5,990 nucleotides of DNA from an uncultured Bacteroidales bacterium (GCA_958418815.1 CATZGB010000073.1:1-5990), one strand, 5' to 3'. Positions 1 to 5,972 are shown, numbered from the stretch's first letter. Numbers and translations: made by a program. Notes: a model not told the origin generated them from the sequence alone.

Positions 1-5
1 CTAAT

Positions 6-41
6 GCCGACTTGAAAATCTATAATCAAGTCGGCTTTTTT
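6..41 (+). terminator. Rho-independent terminator of a gene upstream of the window
   Basis: A perfect 10-bp inverted repeat (GCCGACTTGA at 6-15, TCAAGTCGGC at 26-35) encloses a 10-base loop and is followed directly by six T residues (36-41). This is the standard intrinsic terminator layout for rightward transcription. The minus strand has no T run after the stem, so it should not efficiently stop the leftward hepT transcript. The gene it serves lies outside the window. A 51-codon stop-free frame crosses the hairpin (3-155), but I take that as chance. Confidence 0.8.
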
Positions 42-131
42 CGGACGGATACGTTGAGCCTCGATGATCTCTTATTATTGGTGCCTGGAATCATCCAAGA
101 GAAGTATCGCAGGAATCATGTCCCTATGTGT

Positions 132-500
132 TTACTCTCCTATCGTTTCAGGTGAAATTCCATATTCGGCAATGATTCTCTCCACATCTTTTTTAAGTTC
201 GGGAATATGGCGTATAACCAAACTCCACAGAAATTCAGGTTTTACAGAGTCATAACCATGTATAATGCGGTTACGTGTGTCAATCACCGCTTTTGCATTT
301 GGCAGAGGAAAATCACGCTGGATTTTCAGAATACGGTTTATGGCTTCTCCCATTATCTCCGCTTTTCTCTCAACAGCGCTTCTGCGTAAATAGTCCTTTT
401 CAAAGACTTCGTAACGCATAGGATAATCAACAAAATAACTTTCGACTTCCTCTATGGCCCGCTTGACATCATAGATGTAAACGGCTATATAATCATCCAT
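132..500 (-). CDS. hepT: HepT-like HEPN ribonuclease toxin (DUF86 family)
   Basis: This 122-residue protein carries the HEPN/HepT signature RX4HXY as R76-NRII-H81-G-Y83, inside a helical protein of typical HepT length. In characterised MntA-HepT systems, HepT is an RNase toxin acting in the cytoplasm, and the paired nucleotidyltransferase silences it by adding AMP units to the tyrosine of this motif. Arg76, His81 and Tyr83 are all present, so the toxin looks catalytically intact and modifiable. An upstream E-x-x-G-E segment (residues 48-52, EIMGE) is also usual in this family. The ATG lies inside the last codons of mntA, with an 8-base overlap (ATGGATGA contains both the hepT start and the mntA stop), which implies translational coupling and co-transcription from the mntA promoter. 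No terminator is visible downstream on this strand. The frame is complete, ending in TAA. What is inferred is activity in this host; the family call is strong. Confidence 0.9.
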   Translation of the reverse strand: MDDYIAVYIYDVKRAIEEVESYFVDYPMRYEVFEKDYLRRSAVERKAEIMGEAINRILKIQRDFPLPNAKAVIDTRNRIIHGYDSVKPEFLWSLVIRHIPELKKDVERIIAEYGISPETIGE

Positions 501-798
501 ATATCAACTGTTTTTTCTTATCAACCAACGCCTTGAAGATTGGATTGAGGTTCTTTCCATATTCAATCAAGTCCACCTTACGATTAAACAACTGCTCCAA
601 TGAATACTTAAAGTCGAAGTAGTTGCCGACATAATCAAACGTGTCGTGGTCTATCGGCTCAAAATCGACAAGCAAATCCACATCACTTTGGTCATTGAAT
701 CTATCAGTGAGGATAGAGCCAAAGACCGCCAAAGTCTTGACCTTGTGCTTCCGGCACAAGTCCAATATTCGTTGCAGATTCAGTTCAATCAGTTTCAT
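493..798 (-). CDS. mntA: MntA-like minimal nucleotidyltransferase antitoxin
   Basis: This 101-residue protein has the complete minimal nucleotidyltransferase active site: G27-S28, ten residues, then D39-V-D41 (GSX10DXD), and a third acidic residue D76 in the strand KVDLIEY. These residues bind Mg-ATP in the polymerase-beta-like fold. In studied MntA-HepT pairs the antitoxin transfers AMP from ATP onto the HepT tyrosine, blocking its RNase activity. It is the first gene of a two-gene leftward operon, and its stop overlaps the hepT start by 8 bases. The ATG at 798-796 is the only usable start: an in-frame TAG lies 11 codons upstream with no ATG, GTG or TTG between. A Bacteroidetes -7 box ends only 5 bases before this ATG, so the mRNA probably has almost no leader. 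The operon is visibly AT-richer than the large gene to the right, consistent with horizontal acquisition. Other minimal nucleotidyltransferases share the fold, but the HepT partner makes MntA the best call. Confidence 0.9.
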   Translation of the reverse strand: MKLIELNLQRILDLCRKHKVKTLAVFGSILTDRFNDQSDVDLLVDFEPIDHDTFDYVGNYFDFKYSLEQLFNRKVDLIEYGKNLNPIFKALVDKKKQLIYG

Positions 799-803
799 AT
801 AGG

Positions 804-834
804 CAAATATAGCGATTATTTCTGGTATCTAAAC
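804..834 (-). promoter_or_regulatory. Bacteroidetes-type promoter of the mntA-hepT operon
   Basis: On the minus strand, TATATTTG (811 down to 804) is a full match to the Bacteroidetes -7 consensus TAnnTTTG. A weak -33 element, GTTT (834-831), lies 19 bases upstream, which is the usual spacing. The -7 box ends 5 bases before the mntA ATG, so transcription should begin at or next to the start codon. Confidence 0.6.
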
Positions 835-934
835 ACTTGAATCTGAAAAATCGCTGAAAATTAGATATTCAGGTCAGCCCCCGGCTATCAACTGGCATAT
901 TTCGCGACATGGGGCAATTATTTCCGTCAAAAAG

Positions 935-965
935 CTGGCATTTGTCTATTTTTTAGCTAAATTTG
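935..965 (+). promoter_or_regulatory. Bacteroidetes-type promoter of the large secreted-protein gene
   Basis: TAAATTTG at 958-965 is a full match to the -7 consensus TAnnTTTG. At the expected -33 distance (935-938) there is only a weak CTGG. A TTTG at 941-944 matches better but is only 13 bases upstream, which is short. The predicted start of transcription is about 969-971, giving a leader of roughly 100 bases before the ATG at 1068. Two CTGGCAT copies (892-898 and 935-941) sit 43 bases apart around this promoter, and the second overlaps the -33 region. They could be operator half-sites, but this is speculative. Confidence 0.55.
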
Positions 966-969
966 CGAG

Positions 970-1011
970 GGAGGCACGCCAGACTTGTGACACCACGGGC
1001 CTCCACGCCAG
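970..1011 (+). other. Possible stem-loop in the 5' leader of the large gene
   Basis: GGAGGC (970-975) can pair with GCCTCC (999-1004) around a 23-base loop. Each arm is followed directly by the same heptamer ACGCCAG (976-982 and 1005-1011). The structure would form at the very 5' end of the predicted transcript. The stem is short and no known riboswitch or leader family is recognised, so a regulatory role is only a possibility. Confidence 0.25.
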
Positions 1012-1067
1012 TCAATCCATACAGGGTCGCCACCGACTTCGCTGACACTACTAATCATATATCACTT

Positions 1068-4000
1068 ATGCGCAAACTGTTATCATCTGTCTTGGCCGTT
1101 TTGGCACTGCCGCTGTGCGGCACGTCGTCCATCAGTCCCACACCGTCGCGGGAAGGCCCCCCTCTGGAGAAAAACAACATCACGGGAAGCAACCTCAGGG
1201 AGATACTCCCCGGCCAGTCGCGCGGGCTGCGCGCGGCCAGGGCCGCCGCCACCCTCCCGGTCTCTTTCCCCCTGCTGACCCAGGAGGAGTTTGACGCCTG
1301 CCAGACCATCGACGGCAATGGCGACGGCAAGACCTGGAAGTTTGAGAAAGGGTATCCCGACGGGGCGGCATGCTACGAGGGAATCGGGGTCAGCGGCGCC
1401 GCCGACGATTACCTTGTGCTCGGCCCTGTGGCGTTCAACGCCCCATCGGGCAACTACTCCCTGTCGCTGGAGGCCAAGCAGACTGCGCGTCCCGAGACAT
1501 TCGAGATATGCCTCTCGCCGACCGGCACCGCCGCCGACGCTACCAGCGTGTACAGCTGCACGGATGTGCCCAACCTCAACTACGGGGTGCTGACCGGCGA
1601 GTTCTCCATAGCCCCCGGGGAATATTATGTGATGGTCCACTGCAACTCCCCCGAGTGGGGCATCTCGCTCTATGTCCGCAACATCCTCATCGAGGCGGCC
1701 GCTTCGGAAAGCTTCACTGTGCCGTTTGAGATGACACCCCTGGCCTCCGAGAGCCGCTTTTTCAGCTTCATAGACGCAAACAAGGATGGCAAGACCTGGC
1801 AGTATGACCCGGCCAACGAGGGCATGACCTATGAATACAGCCTTACGATGGATGCCGACGACTACCTCCTCTTCCCTGAAATCGACATCCCCGAGGCAGG
1901 CAACTACAAGTTCTCCTTCGATGCCCGATGCTGGGGCACCGGGGAGTCGATGGAGGTGTTGTTCGGCCAGGGAGAAGACCCCACACAGCTGGCCGAGGTG
2001 TTCGCCGACCCGGAGGTCGGCACCGAGACCTACCGCCGCGAGGTGGTGGTCGCCGTCAGCCAGCCCGGCCTGTATCGTCCGGCCCTCCACTGCTCCTCCC
2101 CGGCCAACCGCCACAAGCTGCTCGTCAGGAACTTCCGCCTTGAGGCCACCGACGAGCCTGCGGCCCGCCATCTCCCGGTTGATTTCACCGACACATTCAC
2201 GTTGGCCGACGGGCAGACGGCGTTCACCCCCTCATTCATCCTCCCCGACAACTCACAGGTGAGAATCACGATGGAGGTCAAGGGGGAGGCTGTGGCCATC
2301 TCCATGGGCAACGCCCCGGCCGATGCATCGCTACGCCATCTCTTCACCGTAGACCGGGCCGACGAGTTCGTCACGGTGAGCCGTGTGGTCAGCGTGTCGC
2401 GCGGCGGCATCCGCTACCTCGGCCTCTCCTCCGAGGGTGACGCGCAGGTGCGCGGCATCTCCCTGCAGCTCGTCAGCGAGGGGGATGTCTACTCCCTCCC
2501 CTTCTCGATGCAGCCCACCGCCGAGGAATACAACGAGTTCCAGGCCGTCAACGCCAACGGTGATGACGGGGTGTGGAGCTACTACGAGCCGTTTGGGGCC
2601 GTGCGCTACAACTTCTCGGTCGACAACGACGCTGACGACTGGCTGATACTCCCCCCGGTCAACATCACCTCGCTGCACGACATGGTGCGCTTCGCCTTCA
2701 ACGTGCGCGGCATGGGTGAAAGCCCCAAGTTCACCGAGACCTACGAGATCTGGGAGGGTGAGACCCCCGACCCCGCGTCGATGCGCAAGCTCTATGCCTC
2801 CCCTGAAATCCGCAACGAGGCGTTCACTCCGATGGAGATGGCATTCGCCCCCGTCCACACCGGCACCACCTACCTTGCCGTGCGCGCCACATCGAAGAAA
2901 AACGCCTTCCACCTCTTCCTGCGCGACTTCACGGTGGAGACCGACGGCCGCCAGACCACAGTGCCCATGGCCGTGTCAGACCTCGCCGCCACCGCCGCCC
3001 CGATGGGCAGCGAGAAGGCCATAGTCACCTTCACGATGCCCTCCATGAGCGAGGCCGGAGAACCGCTCGACTCCGAGACCCCGCTGGAGGCCCGTGTGAC
3101 CACCGCGCAGGACACCAGGCAGGTCACCGCAATGCCCGGCGAGGCTGTCTCCACCGAGATTCTCAATGGCCAGGGATATGGCACCGTCAACGTGACGGTC
3201 AGCAACGCCGCCGGCACATCCAACCCCGCCGCCGTCAGGGTCTACACCGGCCAGGATGTCCCCTCACCCGTCACCGGACTGACAGCCACATGCAGCGAGG
3301 ACAACCTGACGATGACCATCAGCTGGACCCAGACCTCAGAGGGGGCCAACGGAGGATATGCCGACCCCGCGCAGATGACCTACATAATTCGCCACTCATC
3401 GGGAGGGGGCTCATACACCCGCGTGGGCCAGACCGAGGGGATATGTGAGTACAGCTACACCATCCCCGCCTCATACCCCCTGGCCATGCACTATCTCTCC
3501 GTCACCCCGACCAACGTCGCCGGCGAGTGCGCCACCCCCGTCGGGAAAGGGATAATGCTCGGCAAGCCATATGAGATACCCGCCATGGAGGAATTCGCCA
3601 ACGGGGAAATCACCCTGCAGCCCCTTGCCATGGACAAGCCCGACGCGAGCTACACCCTCGACTGGTATTTCGAGAACCCCGCCGAAGCCCTTCCCGAGGC
3701 CGCCAATGAGTCGGGCAAGGCGCTGATAGCGTTCACCCAGGAGGAGGGCGCGGCCCGTGGCTCGCTCCACCTGCCAAAATTCTCGACCGTCACCGACGAC
3801 GGCGCGCGGTTGGTGCTGCGCCTCTACAACCATCCCCATTGCGCCACCACCGAGGTTAGCGCCATGACCTTCGGCGGCCCGGTGGCCATAGCCACGATCC
3901 CGCCCGCCGAGACCGCCGGATGGCAGACCTGCTCCCTCCCCCTGCCCGCCTCGCTGATGGGTCTCGAATGGATAGAGCCTGTGATAGATTTCGGCTTCAC

Positions 4001-5465
4001 CGGGGCTTTCGACGATGAGATCTGGATGCTCGACGCATACGGCATGGAGCATTATTTCGACCGCGAGCTGACCCTGCGCGAGATGGCCACGCACCAGTCG
4101 ATGGTGGCCCAGAAAGAGACCACCTGGAGATTCCTCGCATCAAACTATGGCCGCGAGGAGCTGACATTCACTGTGCCCGAACTCAATTTCACCACCCTCG
4201 ACGGGGATGTGATGTCATTCCCCGAGGCTGTGTCGCCAGGCCGCGAACTGACCCTCGCGCCCACAGAGACCGTCGAACTCACCTACAAGGTAATCCTCGA
4301 CGCCGGAATGGAGGGCCCGCTATACTACGACCTGACCGTCGCTGTAGACAATGACAACGACCCCGACAACAACACCGCCTTCGGCGAGACCGAGCTGACG
4401 GTGCAGTATGAGTATGTGATCCGCAACCTGCGCGCCGAGCGCGACGGGGAGTCGGCCACTGTCAACCTCTCCTGGTCGGCCCCGCGCACCGACAGCGGGC
4501 TGCTCAACTGCGAGGGGCTTACCCCATGGGACTACAGCGGTTCGCTGGGACTCTTCACCAATGTCGACCTCGACGGCGAGCGTGTCATCGGATTCTCGGG
4601 CCGCACATTCCCCGGAATGGGACTCCCCAAAGCGTGGCAGGTATGGGACTACGCCGACGCCGGATTTGAATACATCTATGCCGGCTACCTGCTGTCGGCC
4701 CGTTCGCTGATTGTGTTCTCCCCGTTTGACTACAATGCCACCGCCGACGACTGGCTGATTTCACCCGAGGTCAAGGGTGGCAGCAAGGTGAGCTTCTATG
4801 TGCGTCCGCTGCATTACGCCTACGGCCAGGAGAAACTCGAGCTTTACGCCTCGTCGACAGGCGACGCTGTGGAAGACTTCACCCTCGTCTCGACCTACCT
4901 CACCAAGACCGGAGAGGCCGACAAGACCCCTTACTGGGAGGAGGTGGAGTTTGACCTCCCCGCCGACGCACGTTTCTTCGCCATTCGTTACGTCAGCCGC
5001 GACATCTTCGGCCTGCAGCTCGACGACATCAGCTACACCCCCGCCCAGGATGACGCGTCGGCGCTCACCTACTCGGTGATTCGCAACGGCGAGACCGTGG
5101 CCTCGGGCCTCACCTCAACCCGCTACACCGACGATTTCCCCGGCGACGCGACATATTATGTGGCCGCCGAGAAGAGCTATTCGGGGCTGCATCCCCTCTC
5201 CAACCGCGTCGACGTGAACCAGGCATCCGGAATAAGCCAGACCTCCGCCACGGCGGCTGTCAAGGTCACCACCGCGCCCGGACGCGTCATCGTCACCATC
5301 CCCGACGGCACCCTGGCCGAGGGCATGGCTACCCTGGCCACACCTGACGGCCGCACAGCCTGCTCGGCCCCGCTGCGCGTCCCCGCCACCCTGCTGCGTG
5401 TCCCCGCCGGGGTCTACATCCTGACCCTCCCCGACGGCACCGCCACCAAGCTCCGCGTTCCCTGA
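1068..5465 (+). CDS. Large secreted modular surface protein: choice-of-anchor J/cleaved-adhesin-like jelly rolls, FN3 domains, T9SS-like sorting tail
   Basis: This is a 1465-residue protein. It starts with MRKLLSSVLAVLALPLCG, a basic and hydrophobic signal peptide. Cys17 is preceded by Leu, so a lipobox is unlikely. Modules in order: four tandem jelly-roll-like units from about 63, 216, 369 and 475. Units 1, 2 and 4 carry a D-x-N-x-D-G-x-x-W loop or variant (82-90, 236-244, 495-503), then ADD[YW]L (112, 263, 522). FN3-like domains follow at about 635-732 and 733-830, then a further jelly-roll-like region (833-997) and a CARDB-like Ig domain (998-1115) with DNDNDPDNN at 1094-1102. An FN3 domain (1120-1140 and 1333-1383) is split by another jelly roll with the classic ADDWLISP (1226-1233). 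The C-terminal 79 residues end in AGVYILTLPDG and KLRVP, like a T9SS type A sorting domain. ATG 1068 is chosen because it opens the signal peptide and the upstream TTG lies in the -7 box. No enzymatic domain is recognised. A role in surface adhesion or glycan/protein binding is inferred. Confidence 0.88.
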   Translation: MRKLLSSVLAVLALPLCGTSSISPTPSREGPPLEKNNITGSNLREILPGQSRGLRAARAAATLPVSFPLLTQEEFDACQTIDGNGDGKTWKFEKGYPDGAACYEGIGVSGAADDYLVLGPVAFNAPSGNYSLSLEAKQTARPETFEICLSPTGTAADATSVYSCTDVPNLNYGVLTGEFSIAPGEYYVMVHCNSPEWGISLYVRNILIEAAASESFTVPFEMTPLASESRFFSFIDANKDGKTWQYDPANEGMTYEYSLTMDADDYLLFPEIDIPEAGNYKFSFDARCWGTGESMEVLFGQGEDPTQLAEVFADPEVGTETYRREVVVAVSQPGLYRPALHCSSPANRHKLLVRNFRLEATDEPAARHLPVDFTDTFTLADGQTAFTPSFILPDNSQVRITMEVKGEAVAISMGNAPADASLRHLFTVDRADEFVTVSRVVSVSRGGIRYLGLSSEGDAQVRGISLQLVSEGDVYSLPFSMQPTAEEYNEFQAVNANGDDGVWSYYEPFGAVRYNFSVDNDADDWLILPPVNITSLHDMVRFAFNVRGMGESPKFTETYEIWEGETPDPASMRKLYASPEIRNEAFTPMEMAFAPVHTGTTYLAVRATSKKNAFHLFLRDFTVETDGRQTTVPMAVSDLAATAAPMGSEKAIVTFTMPSMSEAGEPLDSETPLEARVTTAQDTRQVTAMPGEAVSTEILNGQGYGTVNVTVSNAAGTSNPAAVRVYTGQDVPSPVTGLTATCSEDNLTMTISWTQTSEGANGGYADPAQMTYIIRHSSGGGSYTRVGQTEGICEYSYTIPASYPLAMHYLSVTPTNVAGECATPVGKGIMLGKPYEIPAMEEFANGEITLQPLAMDKPDASYTLDWYFENPAEALPEAANESGKALIAFTQEEGAARGSLHLPKFSTVTDDGARLVLRLYNHPHCATTEVSAMTFGGPVAIATIPPAETAGWQTCSLPLPASLMGLEWIEPVIDFGFTGAFDDEIWMLDAYGMEHYFDRELTLREMATHQSMVAQKETTWRFLASNYGREELTFTVPELNFTTLDGDVMSFPEAVSPGRELTLAPTETVELTYKVILDAGMEGPLYYDLTVAVDNDNDPDNNTAFGETELTVQYEYVIRNLRAERDGESATVNLSWSAPRTDSGLLNCEGLTPWDYSGSLGLFTNVDLDGERVIGFSGRTFPGMGLPKAWQVWDYADAGFEYIYAGYLLSARSLIVFSPFDYNATADDWLISPEVKGGSKVSFYVRPLHYAYGQEKLELYASSTGDAVEDFTLVSTYLTKTGEADKTPYWEEVEFDLPADARFFAIRYVSRDIFGLQLDDISYTPAQDDASALTYSVIRNGETVASGLTSTRYTDDFPGDATYYVAAEKSYSGLHPLSNRVDVNQASGISQTSATAAVKVTTAPGRVIVTIPDGTLAEGMATLATPDGRTACSAPLRVPATLLRVPAGVYILTLPDGTATKLRVP

Positions 5466-5520
5466 TCCACTACCCTCTCTCCCCTCTTCCTCCTTCCCCC
5501 TCTCCACCCTCCTAATCACC
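5465..5520 (+). other. G-free pyrimidine-rich tract after the stop codon
   Basis: The 56 bases from the last base of the TGA stop up to the following hairpin contain no G at all and consist almost entirely of C and T. In RNA this is an unstructured C-over-G segment of the kind the Rho factor binds. It lies directly ahead of a strong hairpin that lacks a T tract, so a rut-like role in terminating the large gene's transcript is a reasonable inference, not a demonstrated function. Confidence 0.4.
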
Positions 5521-5574
5521 GCGACGGCCTGTGTCAAAATTGACACAGGCCGTCGGCATATATTACGGTGATTA
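5513..5574 (+). terminator. Compound hairpin at the 3' end of the large gene
   Basis: The inner arms 5522-5537 and 5540-5555 are perfect 16-bp complements with AA between them; the real loop is somewhat larger because the last pairs cannot close. Outer arms TAATCACCG (5513-5521) and CGGTGATTA (5566-5574) add 9 more base pairs across a 10-base one-sided bulge (5556-5565). No T run follows, so this is not a textbook intrinsic terminator. It may work with the G-free tract upstream, protect the mRNA 3' end, or act on both strands. The outer right arm is part of the first copy of the 32-bp tandem repeat. Confidence 0.6.
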
Positions 5575-5704
5575 TACAATCTTATTCGACAGATATTACG
5601 GCGATATACAATCTTATTCGGCAGATATTACGGTGATATACACTCTTATTCAACAGACATTACGGTGATATACAATCTTATTCGGCAGATATTACGGCGA
5701 TATA
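5555..5704 (+). repeat. 32-bp tandem repeat, about 4.7 copies
   Basis: Units start at 5555, 5588, 5620, 5652 and 5684; the first has one extra T (33 bases) and the last stops after 21 bases. Each unit reads GGCAGATATTACGG, then TGATATACAATCTTATTC, with few substitutions: the first two bases vary (GG, GA, GG, AA, GG) and the base after TACGG is T or C. There are no variable spacers, so it is not a CRISPR array. No convincing reading frame crosses it. The 32-base period is close to three helical turns, so every copy would face the same side of the DNA. Function is unknown: protein-binding array, slippage-prone minisatellite and RNA element all remain possible. Confidence 0.9.
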
Positions 5705-5745
5705 AGGGGTTCGCCCACGAATCCGGAGGATTCTTTAACTATTAG

Positions 5746-5781
5746 CCGGGGGTTGGCGGCCAACAGGCCGGTAACCCCCGG
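5746..5781. repeat. Local hairpin in the left half of the nested palindrome
   Basis: CCGGGGGTT (5746-5754) pairs perfectly with AACCCCCGG (5773-5781). The loop contains two further small palindromes, TTGGCGGCCAA (5753-5763, overlapping the stem end) and GGCC-AACA-GGCC (5758-5769). This stem uses outer-arm bases, so it competes with the long outer pairing. Confidence 0.6.
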
Positions 5782-5790
5782 TCACCACGC

Positions 5791-5879
5791 CAGGCGTGAG
5801 ATTCTGAAAGAATCTTTTATAGATGTTGCCTTTAGATGGGGTTGTCTATATAAAAGATTCTTTCAGAATCCCACGCCTG
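5791..5879. repeat. Inner 31-bp hairpin of the nested palindrome
   Basis: Positions 5791-5821 and 5849-5879 are complementary at 30 of 31 positions (single A/C mismatch at 5799 and 5871), around a 27-base loop (5822-5848). Each arm also holds its own 6-bp mini-hairpin with a 3-base loop (GAA on the left, TTC on the right), so a cruciform or an alternative four-hairpin fold is possible. Confidence 0.85.
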
Positions 5880-5883
5880 ATGT

Positions 5884-5942
5884 CGGCAACCCCGGGTTGC
5901 CGCTTGGTCGCCCGCAAGGGGCTCCCGCGCGCCAACCCGGGG
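5884..5942. repeat. Alternative hairpins in the right half of the nested palindrome
   Basis: CGGCAACC (5884-5891) and GGTTGCCG (5895-5902) form an 8-bp stem around CCG. In competition, CCCCGGGTTG (5890-5899) can pair with CAACCCGGGG (5933-5942) over 10 bp, mirroring the local hairpin in the left half. The two folds share bases and cannot coexist. Confidence 0.55.
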
Positions 5943-5972
5943 CTAATGGTTAATGAATCCTTCGGATTCGCG

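Larger units (their letters stand above)
5718..5970. repeat. 253-bp nested palindromic element, non-coding
   Basis: The outer arms 5718-5758 and 5930-5970 are inverted copies, 36 of 41 positions matching. Inside them lies a 31-bp near-perfect hairpin (5791-5879). Both arm pairs contain short self-complementary 15-mers of one family: GAATCCGGAGGATTC (5719-5733), GATTCTGAAAGAATC (5800-5814), GATTCTTTCAGAATC (5856-5870) and GAATCCTTCGGATTC (5955-5969). There is no credible gene inside, no target-site duplication that I can see at the edges, and no transposase in the window. It could be a MITE-like or REP-like intergenic element, a structured RNA, or a bidirectional transcription barrier. No described family is recognised. 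Confidence 0.8.

Noticed and set aside
3..155. A 51-codon stop-free frame on the plus strand open at the window edge, which could be the tail of an upstream gene
   Set aside because: It runs through a perfect terminator hairpin with a T run and overlaps the hepT 3' end. An open frame of this length is expected by chance among six frames. The sequence left of the window would settle it.
1068..1130. Lipoprotein signal with Cys17 as the lipid-modified residue
   Set aside because: The residue before Cys17 is Leu rather than Gly, Ala or Ser, so the lipobox is not canonical, and a T9SS-like tail usually goes with an ordinary signal peptide.
1083..2171. Long antisense frame of 362 codons opposite the large gene
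   Set aside because: High-GC coding sequence commonly leaves open antisense frames. The product is low-complexity, rich in Gly, Val and Ala, without a recognisable domain, and the sense frame carries clear modules.
5555..5704. CRISPR array
   Set aside because: Units are directly adjacent with no unique spacers, and no cas gene is present.
5753..5953. Small 66-codon plus-strand frame inside the palindrome
   Set aside because: Its sequence is dictated by the inverted repeats, it has no recognisable domain and no promoter or ribosome-binding context.
5718..5970. Retron non-coding RNA (outer repeats as a1/a2, inner long hairpin as msd)
   Set aside because: The layout is suggestive, but no reverse transcriptase is in the window, the outer arms are long for a1/a2, and no msr-like segment with a branching G is identified. 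Translating the sequence after 5990 for a reverse transcriptase would decide it.
5718..5970. Integron attC site
   Set aside because: The arm ends lack the GTTRRRY/RYYYAAC core boxes (the nearest, GTTAATG, fails), and no integron cassette context is visible.
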